Of a stretch of 6,765 bases of DNA, positions 1 through 5,679 are shown in pieces (the stretch's first letter is position 1; each line of letters begins with the position of its first letter). A program made the translations under genes and the position numbers. The stretch comes from Bacilli bacterium. Its GTDB lineage: Bacteria; Bacillota_I; Bacilli_A; RF39; UBA660. Where the stretch lies: NCBI GenBank assembly GCA_900758895.1, contig CAAETG010000137.1, positions 1-6,765 of the forward strand, given 5' to 3'. The notes below the pieces were generated by a model that saw only the letters and a program-made list of their open reading frames with translations, did no database searches and had not been told where the DNA came from.

Positions 1-266
1 AAATTATATTTTTTGGTTATTAATGCTTCTTTTATTTTATTATTTTTTTCCAATATATGTAGTTTAGATTCATAATCTTTTAGTTTTTGTTCTGCTCTTT
101 TAACAATCATTCCTATATTACTTTTTGATACATTTAGATTATCCGCTATTTCTTGCATAGATAAGTCTTCAATATAGTGTTCACTAAAAGCTTGTTGTTC
201 TTTATTTGTTAATAATTCTTTATAAATATCAAATAAAGAATTTAAGTATTCTCTATTTTCCATCAT
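1..266 (-). CDS. ylxM: YlxM family DNA-binding protein, SRP-associated (3' end beyond window)
   Basis: The frame stays open from an ATG at 266 to the left edge, giving 88 codons; the C-terminus lies outside. Residues 35-58 form a sigma-70 region 4-like helix-turn-helix (L-S-M-Q-E-I-A-D-N-L-N-V-S), followed by the K-R-A-E-x-K-L segment typical of YlxM. The family is about 110 aa and is usually encoded between ftsY and ffh in Bacillota, where it is thought to modulate the SRP pathway. The start overlaps the 3' end of ftsY by 14 nt. Two ATGs lie in tandem (266 and 263); the first is preferred because AGGA inside ftsY lies 8 nt before it. Translation is probably coupled to ftsY. The ffh gene would be expected next, but it is not visible. 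Confidence 0.88.
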   Translation of the reverse strand, partial: MMENREYLNSLFDIYKELLTNKEQQAFSEHYIEDLSMQEIADNLNVSKSNIGMIVKRAEQKLKDYESKLHILEKNNKIKEALITKKYN

Positions 267-1242
267 CTATCATATCCTTAAATAAACCATAAATATAGTT
301 TTCAATATCAAATGGTTTTAAATCTTCCATTTTTTCACCTAAACCAATAAATTTAACAGGTATATTTACGCTTTCTTTAATAGCAAGAACAATACCACCT
401 TTCGCTGTTCCATCTAGTTTTGTTAAAACTATTCCAGTAATATTGGTGATTTCTTTGAAACTCTCCGCTTGCAAAATACCATTTTGACCAGTTGAAGCAT
501 CAATTACAAGTAAAGTTTCTTGAGGTGCTCCTTCAATATGGGTAGCAATGACTTTGTTTATTTTTTCAAGTTCTTTCATTAAGTTTACTTTATTTTGAAG
601 ACGTCCTGCCGTATCAACTAAGACAATATCGATATTTTCTTCTTTGGCTTTTATAAGGCCATCATAGATGACACCAGCAGGATCCGTATTTTCTTTGCCA
701 AAAAACATGGAACCTGTTTTTTCTGCCCATTCTTTTAATTGGGGAACTGCACCAGCTCGGAAGGTATCACCAGCAATCATCATGACGCTTTTCCCTTCAC
801 TCTTATATTTGTAAGCAAGTTTAGCAATCGTTGTTGTTTTTCCAACACCGTTTACCCCTACCATTAAAATAACTGTTGGTCCATTTGGATTCATATTAAT
901 TTTATCGCTTAAAGACTCGCCACTAACATAAATAATAAATAATTCATCAACAATTACTTCTTGTAAATATTTAGTGTCGGTAATATTTTCTTTTTTTACT
1001 CTCGCCTTTAATCTATCAATAAAATCCATTACTGTATTTACACCAATATCTGCCATGATTAAAATACTTTCTAGTTCATCAAAATATTCATCACTAACTT
1101 TTGTATATTTATGGCCTAATATACTTAGTTCATTTACAAATTCTTTTCTTGTTTTTTCTAGTCCTTTTTCATACGTTTCTACATCTTCTTTGTTTTCTTC
1201 TTTTTTAGCAAATACTTTTTTAAATTTATCAAATAATCCCAT
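253..1242 (-). CDS. ftsY: Signal recognition particle receptor FtsY
   Basis: This 329-residue SRP-family GTPase is the membrane receptor that docks ribosome-nascent chain-SRP complexes to the Sec translocon. A short basic N-terminus (about 1-25) replaces the long acidic A domain of enterobacterial FtsY. An N-domain helical bundle spans about 30-110 and the G domain about 120-325. Visible motifs are the P-loop GVNGVGKT (129-136), the insertion-box segment DTFRAGAVPQL (159-169), DTAGR (210-214), TKLDG (274-278) and GLGE (300-303). All key nucleotide-binding residues are present. The start is fixed by a perfect AGGAGGA (1254-1248) 5 nt before the ATG. The gene ends overlapping ylxM. It has its own likely promoter and is shielded from the upstream HD gene by a terminator. 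Confidence 0.98.
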   Translation of the reverse strand: MGLFDKFKKVFAKKEENKEDVETYEKGLEKTRKEFVNELSILGHKYTKVSDEYFDELESILIMADIGVNTVMDFIDRLKARVKKENITDTKYLQEVIVDELFIIYVSGESLSDKINMNPNGPTVILMVGVNGVGKTTTIAKLAYKYKSEGKSVMMIAGDTFRAGAVPQLKEWAEKTGSMFFGKENTDPAGVIYDGLIKAKEENIDIVLVDTAGRLQNKVNLMKELEKINKVIATHIEGAPQETLLVIDASTGQNGILQAESFKEITNITGIVLTKLDGTAKGGIVLAIKESVNIPVKFIGLGEKMEDLKPFDIENYIYGLFKDMIDDGK

Positions 1243-1262
1243 AGTAATCCTCCTGTTACTTA

Positions 1263-1291
1263 ATTATATAATAAAAATTTAGAAAAGAAAA
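1263..1291 (-). promoter_or_regulatory. Putative sigma-A promoter of ftsY
   Basis: A consensus TATAAT is read on the minus strand at 1268-1263, with a weak -35 (TTTTCT, 1291-1286) at 17 bp spacing. The -35 coincides with the T-tract of the upstream gene's terminator. Transcription would start near 1256, leaving a leader of about 14 nt that is almost entirely ribosome binding site. The surrounding AT-richness makes chance -10 boxes common. Confidence 0.42.
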
Positions 1292-1314
1292 GGCTAGAGT
1301 TCTATCTCTAACCT
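1281..1314 (-). terminator. Rho-independent terminator after the HD-domain gene
   Basis: Read on the minus strand, arms at 1314-1306 and 1299-1291 pair over 9 bp with one G-U pair and a 6-nt loop (1305-1300), followed by the T-rich run TTTTCTTTTCT. The G-U pair becomes a C-A mismatch on the plus strand, so the hairpin is better on the minus strand. It closes the GNAT-HD unit just before the ftsY promoter. Confidence 0.7.
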
Positions 1315-1355
1315 ACTTTTTTAAGTTCCAACTTAATGGCTGGATTCACCACTTT
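1308..1355 (-). other. Intergenic fragment with 7-bp palindrome and coding-like frame
   Basis: Between the HD gene and its terminator lies a palindrome, TTAAGTT/AACTTAA (1321-1336, 2-nt spacer), with no T-tract in either direction. One minus-strand frame across it reads K-V-V-N-P-A-I-K-L-E-L-K-K-V-G before a stop. It has no start codon or ribosome site, and the frame is only 19 codons stop to stop. It may be a remnant of a short intergenic repeat or of a lost gene; I cannot assign a function. Confidence 0.3.
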
Positions 1356-1403
1356 TTCATATTTATTTTATCTTAAAACTAATTATGAAACAATGTTTAA
1401 TTT

Positions 1404-2051
1404 TTACTTTTTTCTTGTTCTTCCTTTTCCAATATCATGATTGATAGCATAACTAGACACTGCTTTAAAATGATCATCGTAAGGATAAACTTGTTGACTG
1501 AATTTTAACCACATCGTTGACCAAGATGCACTTTCATTAAGAAGAGTTTTTACTCTTTCATCTTCCATTATTTTATTGTCATCTTGTTTATTTAAATCAA
1601 CACAATCTTCTTCATCATATAATTTACTTTGTAAATCACACTCTAACTTATCACATTGGTAAGCAAAAAAGGCTTCTTTAGTACGATGAGAATCAAATTC
1701 TAAAAATAACTCTTCAATCAAATTTCCATCTAATAAATCACCTAGTATTTTGTGAACAGCAGCGTGTTCTATTTTTTCTTTTTCTTCTTTGGATATTTCA
1801 AATTGGGTTAAATCGCCAATGATTGTTTCTCCTAGTTCATGAATTGCCAACATCAATATTTTCATAATATCAATGTTATATTGATATTATGATTTCATTG
1901 CTATCGCAAGCATTTGAACACCAAAGATATGTTCCGCTACACTTTCTAATCTTTCTTTTTTTACATGCCACTCTTTCCAACCTGTTCTAATTACATTTTT
2001 TAATTGATTACATAATACATAATACTTTATGACATTTTCTTCTTTTGACAT
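1404..2051 (-). pseudogene. HD-domain phosphohydrolase (YfbR-like/HD_3 type), interrupted by in-frame stop
   Basis: Read through from the ATG at 2051 this is a 215-codon HD-superfamily protein, a metal-dependent phosphohydrolase resembling the YfbR 5'-deoxynucleotidase group. Codon 55 is TAA (1889-1887), in frame with both halves. The N-terminal part holds the family phrase around R22-T-G-W and S-V-A-E-H (H41, first metal ligand). The downstream part holds H71-E72-x2-E75-x4-D80 and Y-Q-C-D-K-L-E (D134, the probable last metal ligand). An AAGGAGG 4-5 nt before 2051, inside the end of the GNAT gene, fixes the true start, and the two genes overlap by 25 nt. The ATG at 1865 could begin a 153-residue product, but it has no Shine-Dalgarno and would lack H41. 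The second ligand position reads HE instead of HD. A single recent nonsense change or an assembly error is likely, since the rest of the frame is intact. Confidence 0.85.
1862..1892. repeat. Perfect 13-bp inverted repeat spanning the premature stop
   Basis: Arms TCATAATATCAAT (1862-1874) and ATTGATATTATGA (1880-1892) are exact reverse complements separated by GTTAT. The premature TAA (1889-1887) lies in one arm and the downstream in-frame ATG (1865-1863) in the other; base 1889, the T of the TAA, pairs with base 1865. There is no T-tract, so it is not a terminator. Confidence 0.95.
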
Positions 2052-2302
2052 AATTCCTCCTTATGACGTTCTGCCCAATTTTTGGCATAAGAACAAGTAC
2101 AGACTACTTCTATATTATTCTCTTGCAAATATGCAAACACTTTCTTTAACATTTGATCGGCAATACCTTGTCCTCTTAGAGATGGATCAACAAAGATATG
2201 AGTGATATTGACTGTTTTATCATCGATATTGGGATAATCAACTTCACCCATGATTTTGTCATCTATTTTATAAACGGTTTTATTTTCTTCTACTTGAAAC
2301 AT
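2027..2302 (-). CDS. Small GNAT-fold N-acetyltransferase, YjdJ/GTN10-like
   Basis: A 91-residue, single-domain GCN5-related acetyltransferase of the short type (COG2388-like). The acetyl-CoA pyrophosphate-binding signature R-G-Q-G-I-A lies at 43-48, after the strand I-T-H-I-F-V-D-P. The C-terminal C-S-Y-A-K-N-W (70-76) matches the conserved Cys/Tyr segment of this small family. The substrate is unknown. I chose the ATG at 2302 because AGGTGA (2313-2308) lies 5 nt before it; a GTG at 2311 falls inside that ribosome site and cannot be the start. It is the first gene of a two-gene unit: its last 25 nt overlap the HD gene and contain that gene's ribosome site, so the two would be translationally coupled. 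It is divergent from ftsK. Confidence 0.87.
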   Translation of the reverse strand: MFQVEENKTVYKIDDKIMGEVDYPNIDDKTVNITHIFVDPSLRGQGIADQMLKKVFAYLQENNIEVVCTCSYAKNWAERHKEELCQKKKMS

Positions 2303-2320
2303 TTTTATCACCTAAATTTT

Positions 2321-2349
2321 ATTATATTTGTTTTTTTCTCTTAAAGCAA
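2321..2349 (-). promoter_or_regulatory. Putative sigma-A promoter of the GNAT-HD unit
   Basis: On the minus strand TTGCTT (2349-2344) and TATAAT (2326-2321) are separated by exactly 17 bp. The start of transcription would fall near 2314, directly at the AGGTGA ribosome site, giving a leader of about 12 nt. Confidence 0.55.
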
Positions 2350-2377
2350 TTACTTTTACAAATAATCTTTTCATTTA

Positions 2378-2401
2378 AGCGAATATTTATTTGCATTCGC
2401 T
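2378..2401. promoter_or_regulatory. Inverted repeat over the ftsK -35 region, possible operator
   Basis: AGCGAAT (2378-2384) and ATTCGCT (2395-2401) are exact reverse complements with a 10-nt spacer. The right arm overlaps the end of the proposed -35 box of ftsK, a placement usual for repressor sites. It is the most GC-containing patch of an otherwise AT-rich spacer. The binding protein, if any, is unknown. Confidence 0.35.
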
Positions 2402-2419
2402 AGCTCAATACGTTATAAT
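2391..2419 (+). promoter_or_regulatory. Putative sigma-A promoter of ftsK
   Basis: TTGCAT (2391-2396) and TATAAT (2414-2419) with 17-bp spacing. Transcription would start near 2426, at the G of the GGTGA ribosome site, leaving a leader of about 11 nt. Confidence 0.58.
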
Positions 2420-2436
2420 TATTATGGTGAAGTAAG

Positions 2437-4665
2437 ATGGCAAAGAAGAAAAAAACAAAAAAAGATGAAACAGAAAAAGTAGGATTTAGTGTCGAGCTTA
2501 CTGGTCTTATATTAATATTAATTGGTATTATTGGATTTGGGTTTGGTCCAGTTGGTTCTTTTATTAAGAAATTTGCAATGTTTTTAGTAGGAGGATGGGC
2601 TTGGATTTTCCTTTTAATTTTTATTCTAGTTTTAGGAATTTATATGTTAATTAAAAGAAGTTTACCTAAATTTTTAAGTCAAAGACTGATTGGATTATAT
2701 GTCATTATTATTGTTGTATTAGTTGCCAGTCACTTTGGGTTTATTGAAAATTGTAATGGTGCTGGTGATATTTTCCGTTCTACTATTGATCAATATATGG
2801 AAAGAATTTCGACAATTGGATCGAATACCGCTTTATTTACAAGTGGAGATACTTCGGTAGAGATTGGTGGTGGAATATTAGGTGCTATCTTCTCTATTGG
2901 ACTCAGTAGTTTATTTGGTTTAACAGGTACAAAAATTGTGGCGGTTATTCTTACTATTTTTGGTTGTATTTTATTCTTTAATATTACGTTTGCCGATATT
3001 GCAAGTAAATTAAAGGCATTCTTCCAAAAACTAAAGAATACGACACCAAAAGAAAAGCCAGTGAAAGAAACAGAGTATCAATATGAGGAAGATCAAGAAT
3101 TTGAAGAGAAAAAGAATGATAAGATTGTCATTACTAGTATGGAAGAATTAAAAACGATGAAGGAACCTCAAAAAGAAAACTTGGAGACAAATAAAGAGAG
3201 TATTTATGAAGCAAATAGCAATTATACACTTCCTCCTCTATCACTTTTAGATGATGTGACTCCTCCTAAAAAGAATGCTGCATCAAATAATTTTATTCGC
3301 AGTAATAAAGAGAACTTAGAAAGAGTACTTAAAGACTTCCAAATCAATGGTCAAGTAGTTGAAATTCATATTGGACCGGCGGTAACACAATATGAAGTAA
3401 AAGTGCCAAGTGGTACGAAAGTATCTAGAATTGTTGGTATTAATAAAGAAATTGCTTTGGCACTTGCAGCAAAAGATGTCAGAATTCAAGCTCCTATTCC
3501 TGGTAAAAGTACCATTGGAGTTGAAATACCTAATCCAAGTATTAGTGCAGTTAAATTTAAAGAAGTTCTTGCTCATGAATCTAAGGCAATGAGTGATGCC
3601 AAAATTGTTGTTGCTTTAGGTAAAGATATTATGGGTAGACCACAGCTTGCTGATTTATCCAAGATGCCTCACCTTTTGATCGCTGGTTCTACTGGTTCAG
3701 GTAAATCGGTTTGTACGAATACAATGATTTGTTCCATTTTGATGCGTTATAAACCAGATGAAGTAAAACTCATGTTAGTAGATCCTAAAAAAGTTGAACT
3801 TTCTAATTACAATGGTGTTCCTCACCTTTTATGTCCAGTTGTTAGTGATCCTAAGAAAGCTAGTATCGCTCTTCAAAAATTAGTTAGCGAAATGGATAAA
3901 CGTTATGATATGTTTAGTGAAAAAAATGTTAAGAATATTGCTGGCTATAATGATTGGGTGATAAAAGAAAATAAAAATAATAATACAAATATTCCTAAGA
4001 TGCCTTATATTGTTGCTATTATCGATGAACTTGCTGATTTAATGCTTGTAGCAAGCAAAGAAGTAGAAGATTCAATTATGAGAATTACGCAAATGGCTCG
4101 TGCTGCAGGAATTCATTTGATCGTTGCAACACAAAGACCATCAACCGATGTTATTACTGGTGTTGTTAAAGCAAATATTCCTTCCCGTATTGCCTTTGCG
4201 GTTGCATCTAATATCGATTCTAGAACGATACTTGATATGAGTGGTGCTGAAAAATTACTTGGTAAAGGTGATATGCTTTACTTACCAATGGGAGAAAATG
4301 TTCCGATTCGTATTCAAGGTTGTTTTATTACGGATGATGAAATTAAGAGAATTATTGATTATGTATGTAAAGAACAAGTTGCTCATTATAGCGAAGAGAT
4401 GCAAAATTTGGATGCAACTGGCAGTGGTATTCATGGGTTACCTGATGAGAAAGAAGAATATGATGATCCACTTTATAATGAAATTGTAGAATTTGCTATT
4501 CAAACTGGTAAAGTTAGTACTAGTTTACTTCAAAGAAGATTTAGGCTTGGATATAACCGAGCTGCTAGAGTCGTCGATTTACTCGAAGAACGAGGAATTG
4601 TGGGGCCTCCAAATGGTTCAAAACCAAGAGAAGTTTTGGTTAAATTAGAAGATAAAAATGAATAA
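2437..4665 (+). CDS. ftsK: DNA translocase FtsK/SpoIIIE family
   Basis: A 742-residue membrane-anchored, ATP-driven double-stranded DNA pump that clears chromosome ends from the closing septum. The size matches Bacillota SpoIIIE/SftA-type proteins and is far shorter than E. coli FtsK. After a lysine-rich start, hydrophobic segments lie at about 20-38, 48-71, 83-100, 144-162 and 165-184, followed by a short charged linker (about 200-285) without a Pro/Gln-rich stretch. The alpha domain is about 290-390. The RecA-like motor has Walker A AGSTGSGKS (416-424), Walker B I-I-D-E-L-A-D-L-M (D530, E531) and the A-T-Q-R-P-S motif. A C-terminal winged-helix gamma domain (about 675-735, L-L-Q-R-R-F-R-L-G-Y-N-R-A-A) is the part that reads polar KOPS/SRS motifs in the family. 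GGTGA lies 6 nt before the ATG. All motor residues are intact. The name ftsK is used generically; a sporulation role (spoIIIE) cannot be judged from this window. Confidence 0.96.
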   Translation: MAKKKKTKKDETEKVGFSVELTGLILILIGIIGFGFGPVGSFIKKFAMFLVGGWAWIFLLIFILVLGIYMLIKRSLPKFLSQRLIGLYVIIIVVLVASHFGFIENCNGAGDIFRSTIDQYMERISTIGSNTALFTSGDTSVEIGGGILGAIFSIGLSSLFGLTGTKIVAVILTIFGCILFFNITFADIASKLKAFFQKLKNTTPKEKPVKETEYQYEEDQEFEEKKNDKIVITSMEELKTMKEPQKENLETNKESIYEANSNYTLPPLSLLDDVTPPKKNAASNNFIRSNKENLERVLKDFQINGQVVEIHIGPAVTQYEVKVPSGTKVSRIVGINKEIALALAAKDVRIQAPIPGKSTIGVEIPNPSISAVKFKEVLAHESKAMSDAKIVVALGKDIMGRPQLADLSKMPHLLIAGSTGSGKSVCTNTMICSILMRYKPDEVKLMLVDPKKVELSNYNGVPHLLCPVVSDPKKASIALQKLVSEMDKRYDMFSEKNVKNIAGYNDWVIKENKNNNTNIPKMPYIVAIIDELADLMLVASKEVEDSIMRITQMARAAGIHLIVATQRPSTDVITGVVKANIPSRIAFAVASNIDSRTILDMSGAEKLLGKGDMLYLPMGENVPIRIQGCFITDDEIKRIIDYVCKEQVAHYSEEMQNLDATGSGIHGLPDEKEEYDDPLYNEIVEFAIQTGKVSTSLLQRRFRLGYNRAARVVDLLEERGIVGPPNGSKPREVLVKLEDKNE

Positions 4666-4691
4666 GCTTTGTGTGATGCAAAGCTTTTTTT
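4664..4691 (+). terminator. Rho-independent terminator of ftsK
   Basis: An 8-bp perfect stem AAGCTTTG/CAAAGCTT (4664-4671 and 4679-4686) with a 7-nt loop runs into seven T's (4685-4691). The stem begins within the ftsK stop codon. Confidence 0.92.
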
Positions 4692-4699
4692 AGTTCAAG

Positions 4700-4723
4700 A
4701 AAAAAGATTACAATAAAGTAATC
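4700..4723 (-). terminator. Putative terminator of the zinc-ribbon gene
   Basis: On the minus strand a 6-bp stem GATTAC/GTAATC (4723-4718 and 4711-4706) with a 6-nt loop is followed by six T's (4705-4700). It starts directly after the stop codon at 4725. The stem is short and AT-rich, but position and T-tract are right, and it sits back to back with the ftsK terminator. Confidence 0.62.
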
Positions 4724-4724
4724 C

Positions 4725-5261
4725 TTATAAACTATTACTACTGTTTTCTACTCTGCGACCGTATTTATCAAATTCAGGTAATTCTCCTGGTTTAGGATCT
4801 CTTAGTGGTTGATCATCTTCGTCATTATAAACTCTGAAAACTGTAGTTTCATTGCTTTTGCAATATCTAAATTCGGTATGTAATAATCCGTATTTTTCTG
4901 TTTCAAATTCATTTCTTTGTACTCCAGTATAACAATTAGCTCCCATTGTAACTAAATCAAAATCTAGTCCTAATTCATAAAGAATGTATTCAATTGTTCC
5001 ATAATATGAGGTCATTGATATATTTACTTTGATTGGTAGATTATCATAGTATTCTTGCTCTTGTTTTTCTTTGGAGTTACTATATAAAACAATACCTAAT
5101 ATAATTCCTATTACCACTATTAAAATTACCATTCCTGTTGATTTTGTAAGTGTTTTCTTGGGCACGGTATTGGTTTGTTTATAACCACAATGAGGGCAAA
5201 TATCATTTCCTTCTGGAATTTCATTATTACAATTCTTACAATTAAGCAATGCCATATTCAC
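4725..5261 (-). CDS. Zinc-ribbon single-pass membrane protein of unknown function
   Basis: A 178-residue protein with three visible parts. An N-terminal zinc ribbon has C8-x2-C11 and C22-P-H-C25-G. One transmembrane helix spans about 43-60. An extracytoplasmic region (about 62-178) ends in an acidic, Pro/Asp-rich tail. By analogy with similar zinc-ribbon-TM proteins the N-terminus should face the cytoplasm. The outer part has two cysteines (C110, C134) that could form a disulfide. The outer domain is not one I recognise. A GTG at 5261 is the preferred start: GAAAGGAG (5275-5268) lies 6 nt upstream. The ATG at 5255 is a weaker alternative with 12-nt spacing. The ATG at 5285 is unlikely because it overlaps the -10 box and has no ribosome site. 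The gene is monocistronic, divergent from the RHH regulator and convergent with ftsK. Confidence 0.82.
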   Translation of the reverse strand: MNMALLNCKNCNNEIPEGNDICPHCGYKQTNTVPKKTLTKSTGMVILIVVIGIILGIVLYSNSKEKQEQEYYDNLPIKVNISMTSYYGTIEYILYELGLDFDLVTMGANCYTGVQRNEFETEKYGLLHTEFRYCKSNETTVFRVYNDEDDQPLRDPKPGELPEFDKYGRRVENSSNSL

Positions 5262-5283
5262 TACAAACTCCTTTCTATTATTC

Positions 5284-5314
5284 ATTATAACATATTTTTA
5301 GTATATTGTGTCAC
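5284..5314 (-). promoter_or_regulatory. Putative promoter of the zinc-ribbon gene
   Basis: Extended -10 TGTTATAAT on the minus strand, with TATAAT at 5289-5284. GTGACA (5314-5309) matches the -35 consensus at five of six bases, but its spacing is 19 bp; the extended TG may compensate. Transcription would start near 5277, just before the ribosome site. Confidence 0.5.
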
Positions 5315-5339
5315 AAATTGTGTAACTTACTAATTGTAG
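5305..5339. promoter_or_regulatory. Short direct repeats in the divergent RHH/zinc-ribbon control region
   Basis: ATTGTGT occurs at 5305-5311 and 5317-5323, a 12-bp step. A partial third copy ATTGTAG lies at 5333-5339. The first copy overlaps a TTGTG-T-CACAA palindrome (5306-5316). Together they cover the -35 regions of both divergent promoters. Ribbon-helix-helix proteins commonly bind short tandem or inverted sites near their own gene, so this is a plausible operator; the link is inference. Confidence 0.35.
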
Positions 5340-5355
5340 TACATTTATTTATAAT
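5327..5355 (+). promoter_or_regulatory. Putative sigma-A promoter of the RHH gene
   Basis: TATAAT (5350-5355) with a weak -35 TTACTA (5327-5332) at 17-bp spacing. The poor -35 would suit a regulated promoter. Transcription would start near 5362, about 14 nt before the ATG. Confidence 0.45.
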
Positions 5356-5375
5356 TTTATTGTAAAGGAGGAGTT

Positions 5376-5576
5376 ATGAAAGAGTTTAAACTTCCCAATA
5401 TGGCAGATGAAAAAACTGTTTTAAAAACTGTTAGAATGAAGCTTTCAACTATTCAACAAATTGAAGAGTTAGCCAAGAAAAATAATATGTCTATTAATCG
5501 TCTAATTAATGAATGCATTGAATTTGCTTTAGATAATTTAAGGATCTCCAATTTTAAAGAAGATAAAAAGAAATAG
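5376..5576 (+). CDS. Ribbon-helix-helix (Arc/CopG-type) DNA-binding protein
   Basis: A 66-residue protein whose pattern fits the RHH fold: beta strand V-L-K-T-V-R-M-K (15-22), helix A (about 24-36, I-Q-Q-I-E-E-L-A-K-K), an N-N-M-S turn, helix B (about 39-54) and a lysine-rich tail. RHH proteins act as dimers that place the paired strands in the DNA major groove, usually as repressors. The start is secure: AAGGAGG (5365-5371) lies 4 nt before the ATG. Many RHH proteins are antitoxins, but no toxin-sized frame lies next to it: the next gene is a membrane protein behind a terminator-like hairpin. I therefore call it an orphan regulator. Its likely target is its own divergent promoter region; an ATTGTGT direct repeat lies there. 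Confidence 0.86.
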   Translation: MKEFKLPNMADEKTVLKTVRMKLSTIQQIEELAKKNNMSINRLINECIEFALDNLRISNFKEDKKK

Positions 5577-5600
5577 GAAATTCTTTAGTTTCTTTTTATC
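5562..5600 (+). terminator. Hairpin at the 3' end of the RHH gene, probable terminator
   Basis: GATAAAAAGAAA (5562-5573) and TTTCTTTTTATC (5589-5600) pair perfectly over 12 bp with a 15-nt loop that holds the TAG stop. The left arm is coding sequence for the lysine tail. The stem has little GC and the T-run is part of it, so efficiency is uncertain, but a new promoter follows at 5633. Confidence 0.55.
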
Positions 5601-5632
5601 ATTTTATTACTAAATTTGAATAAAAAAAGACA

Positions 5633-5662
5633 TTTACAAATAAGATTATTATATGTTAAAAT
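5633..5662 (+). promoter_or_regulatory. Putative promoter of the thioredoxin-fold gene
   Basis: TTTACA (5633-5638), 18-bp spacer, then an extended -10 TGTTAAAAT (TAAAAT at 5657-5662). Transcription would start near 5669, exactly at the GGAGG ribosome site. This also rules out the upstream in-frame ATG at 5653 as the start. Confidence 0.52.
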
Positions 5663-5679
5663 ATTATTGGAGGGATGTT

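Noticed and set aside
974..1282. Plus-strand open frame antisense to the N-terminal part of ftsY
   Set aside because: It is the reverse complement of a secure coding region, has low-complexity Ser/Phe-rich content and no family resemblance.
1308..1403. T-box or other riboswitch-like leader (GTGGTGAATCC resembles part of a T-box)
   Set aside because: It lies downstream of the HD stop and before a terminator, the conserved T-box core is absent, and ftsY is not a T-box target.
1404..1865. A stand-alone 153-aa gene starting at ATG 1865
   Set aside because: No ribosome site precedes it, and the same frame continues upstream through one stop into the expected N-terminus of the HD family with a strong ribosome site at 2061-2056.
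3316..3576. Minus-strand and +1-frame open frames inside ftsK (also 3410-3592 and 4241-4489)
   Set aside because: They lie within the FtsK alpha and motor domains, whose protein motifs are continuous and intact; the compositions are those of shifted AT-rich reading frames.
5376..5679. Type II toxin-antitoxin module with the RHH protein as antitoxin
   Set aside because: No toxin-sized frame overlaps or follows closely; the next gene is a membrane thioredoxin-fold protein with its own promoter after a terminator-like hairpin.
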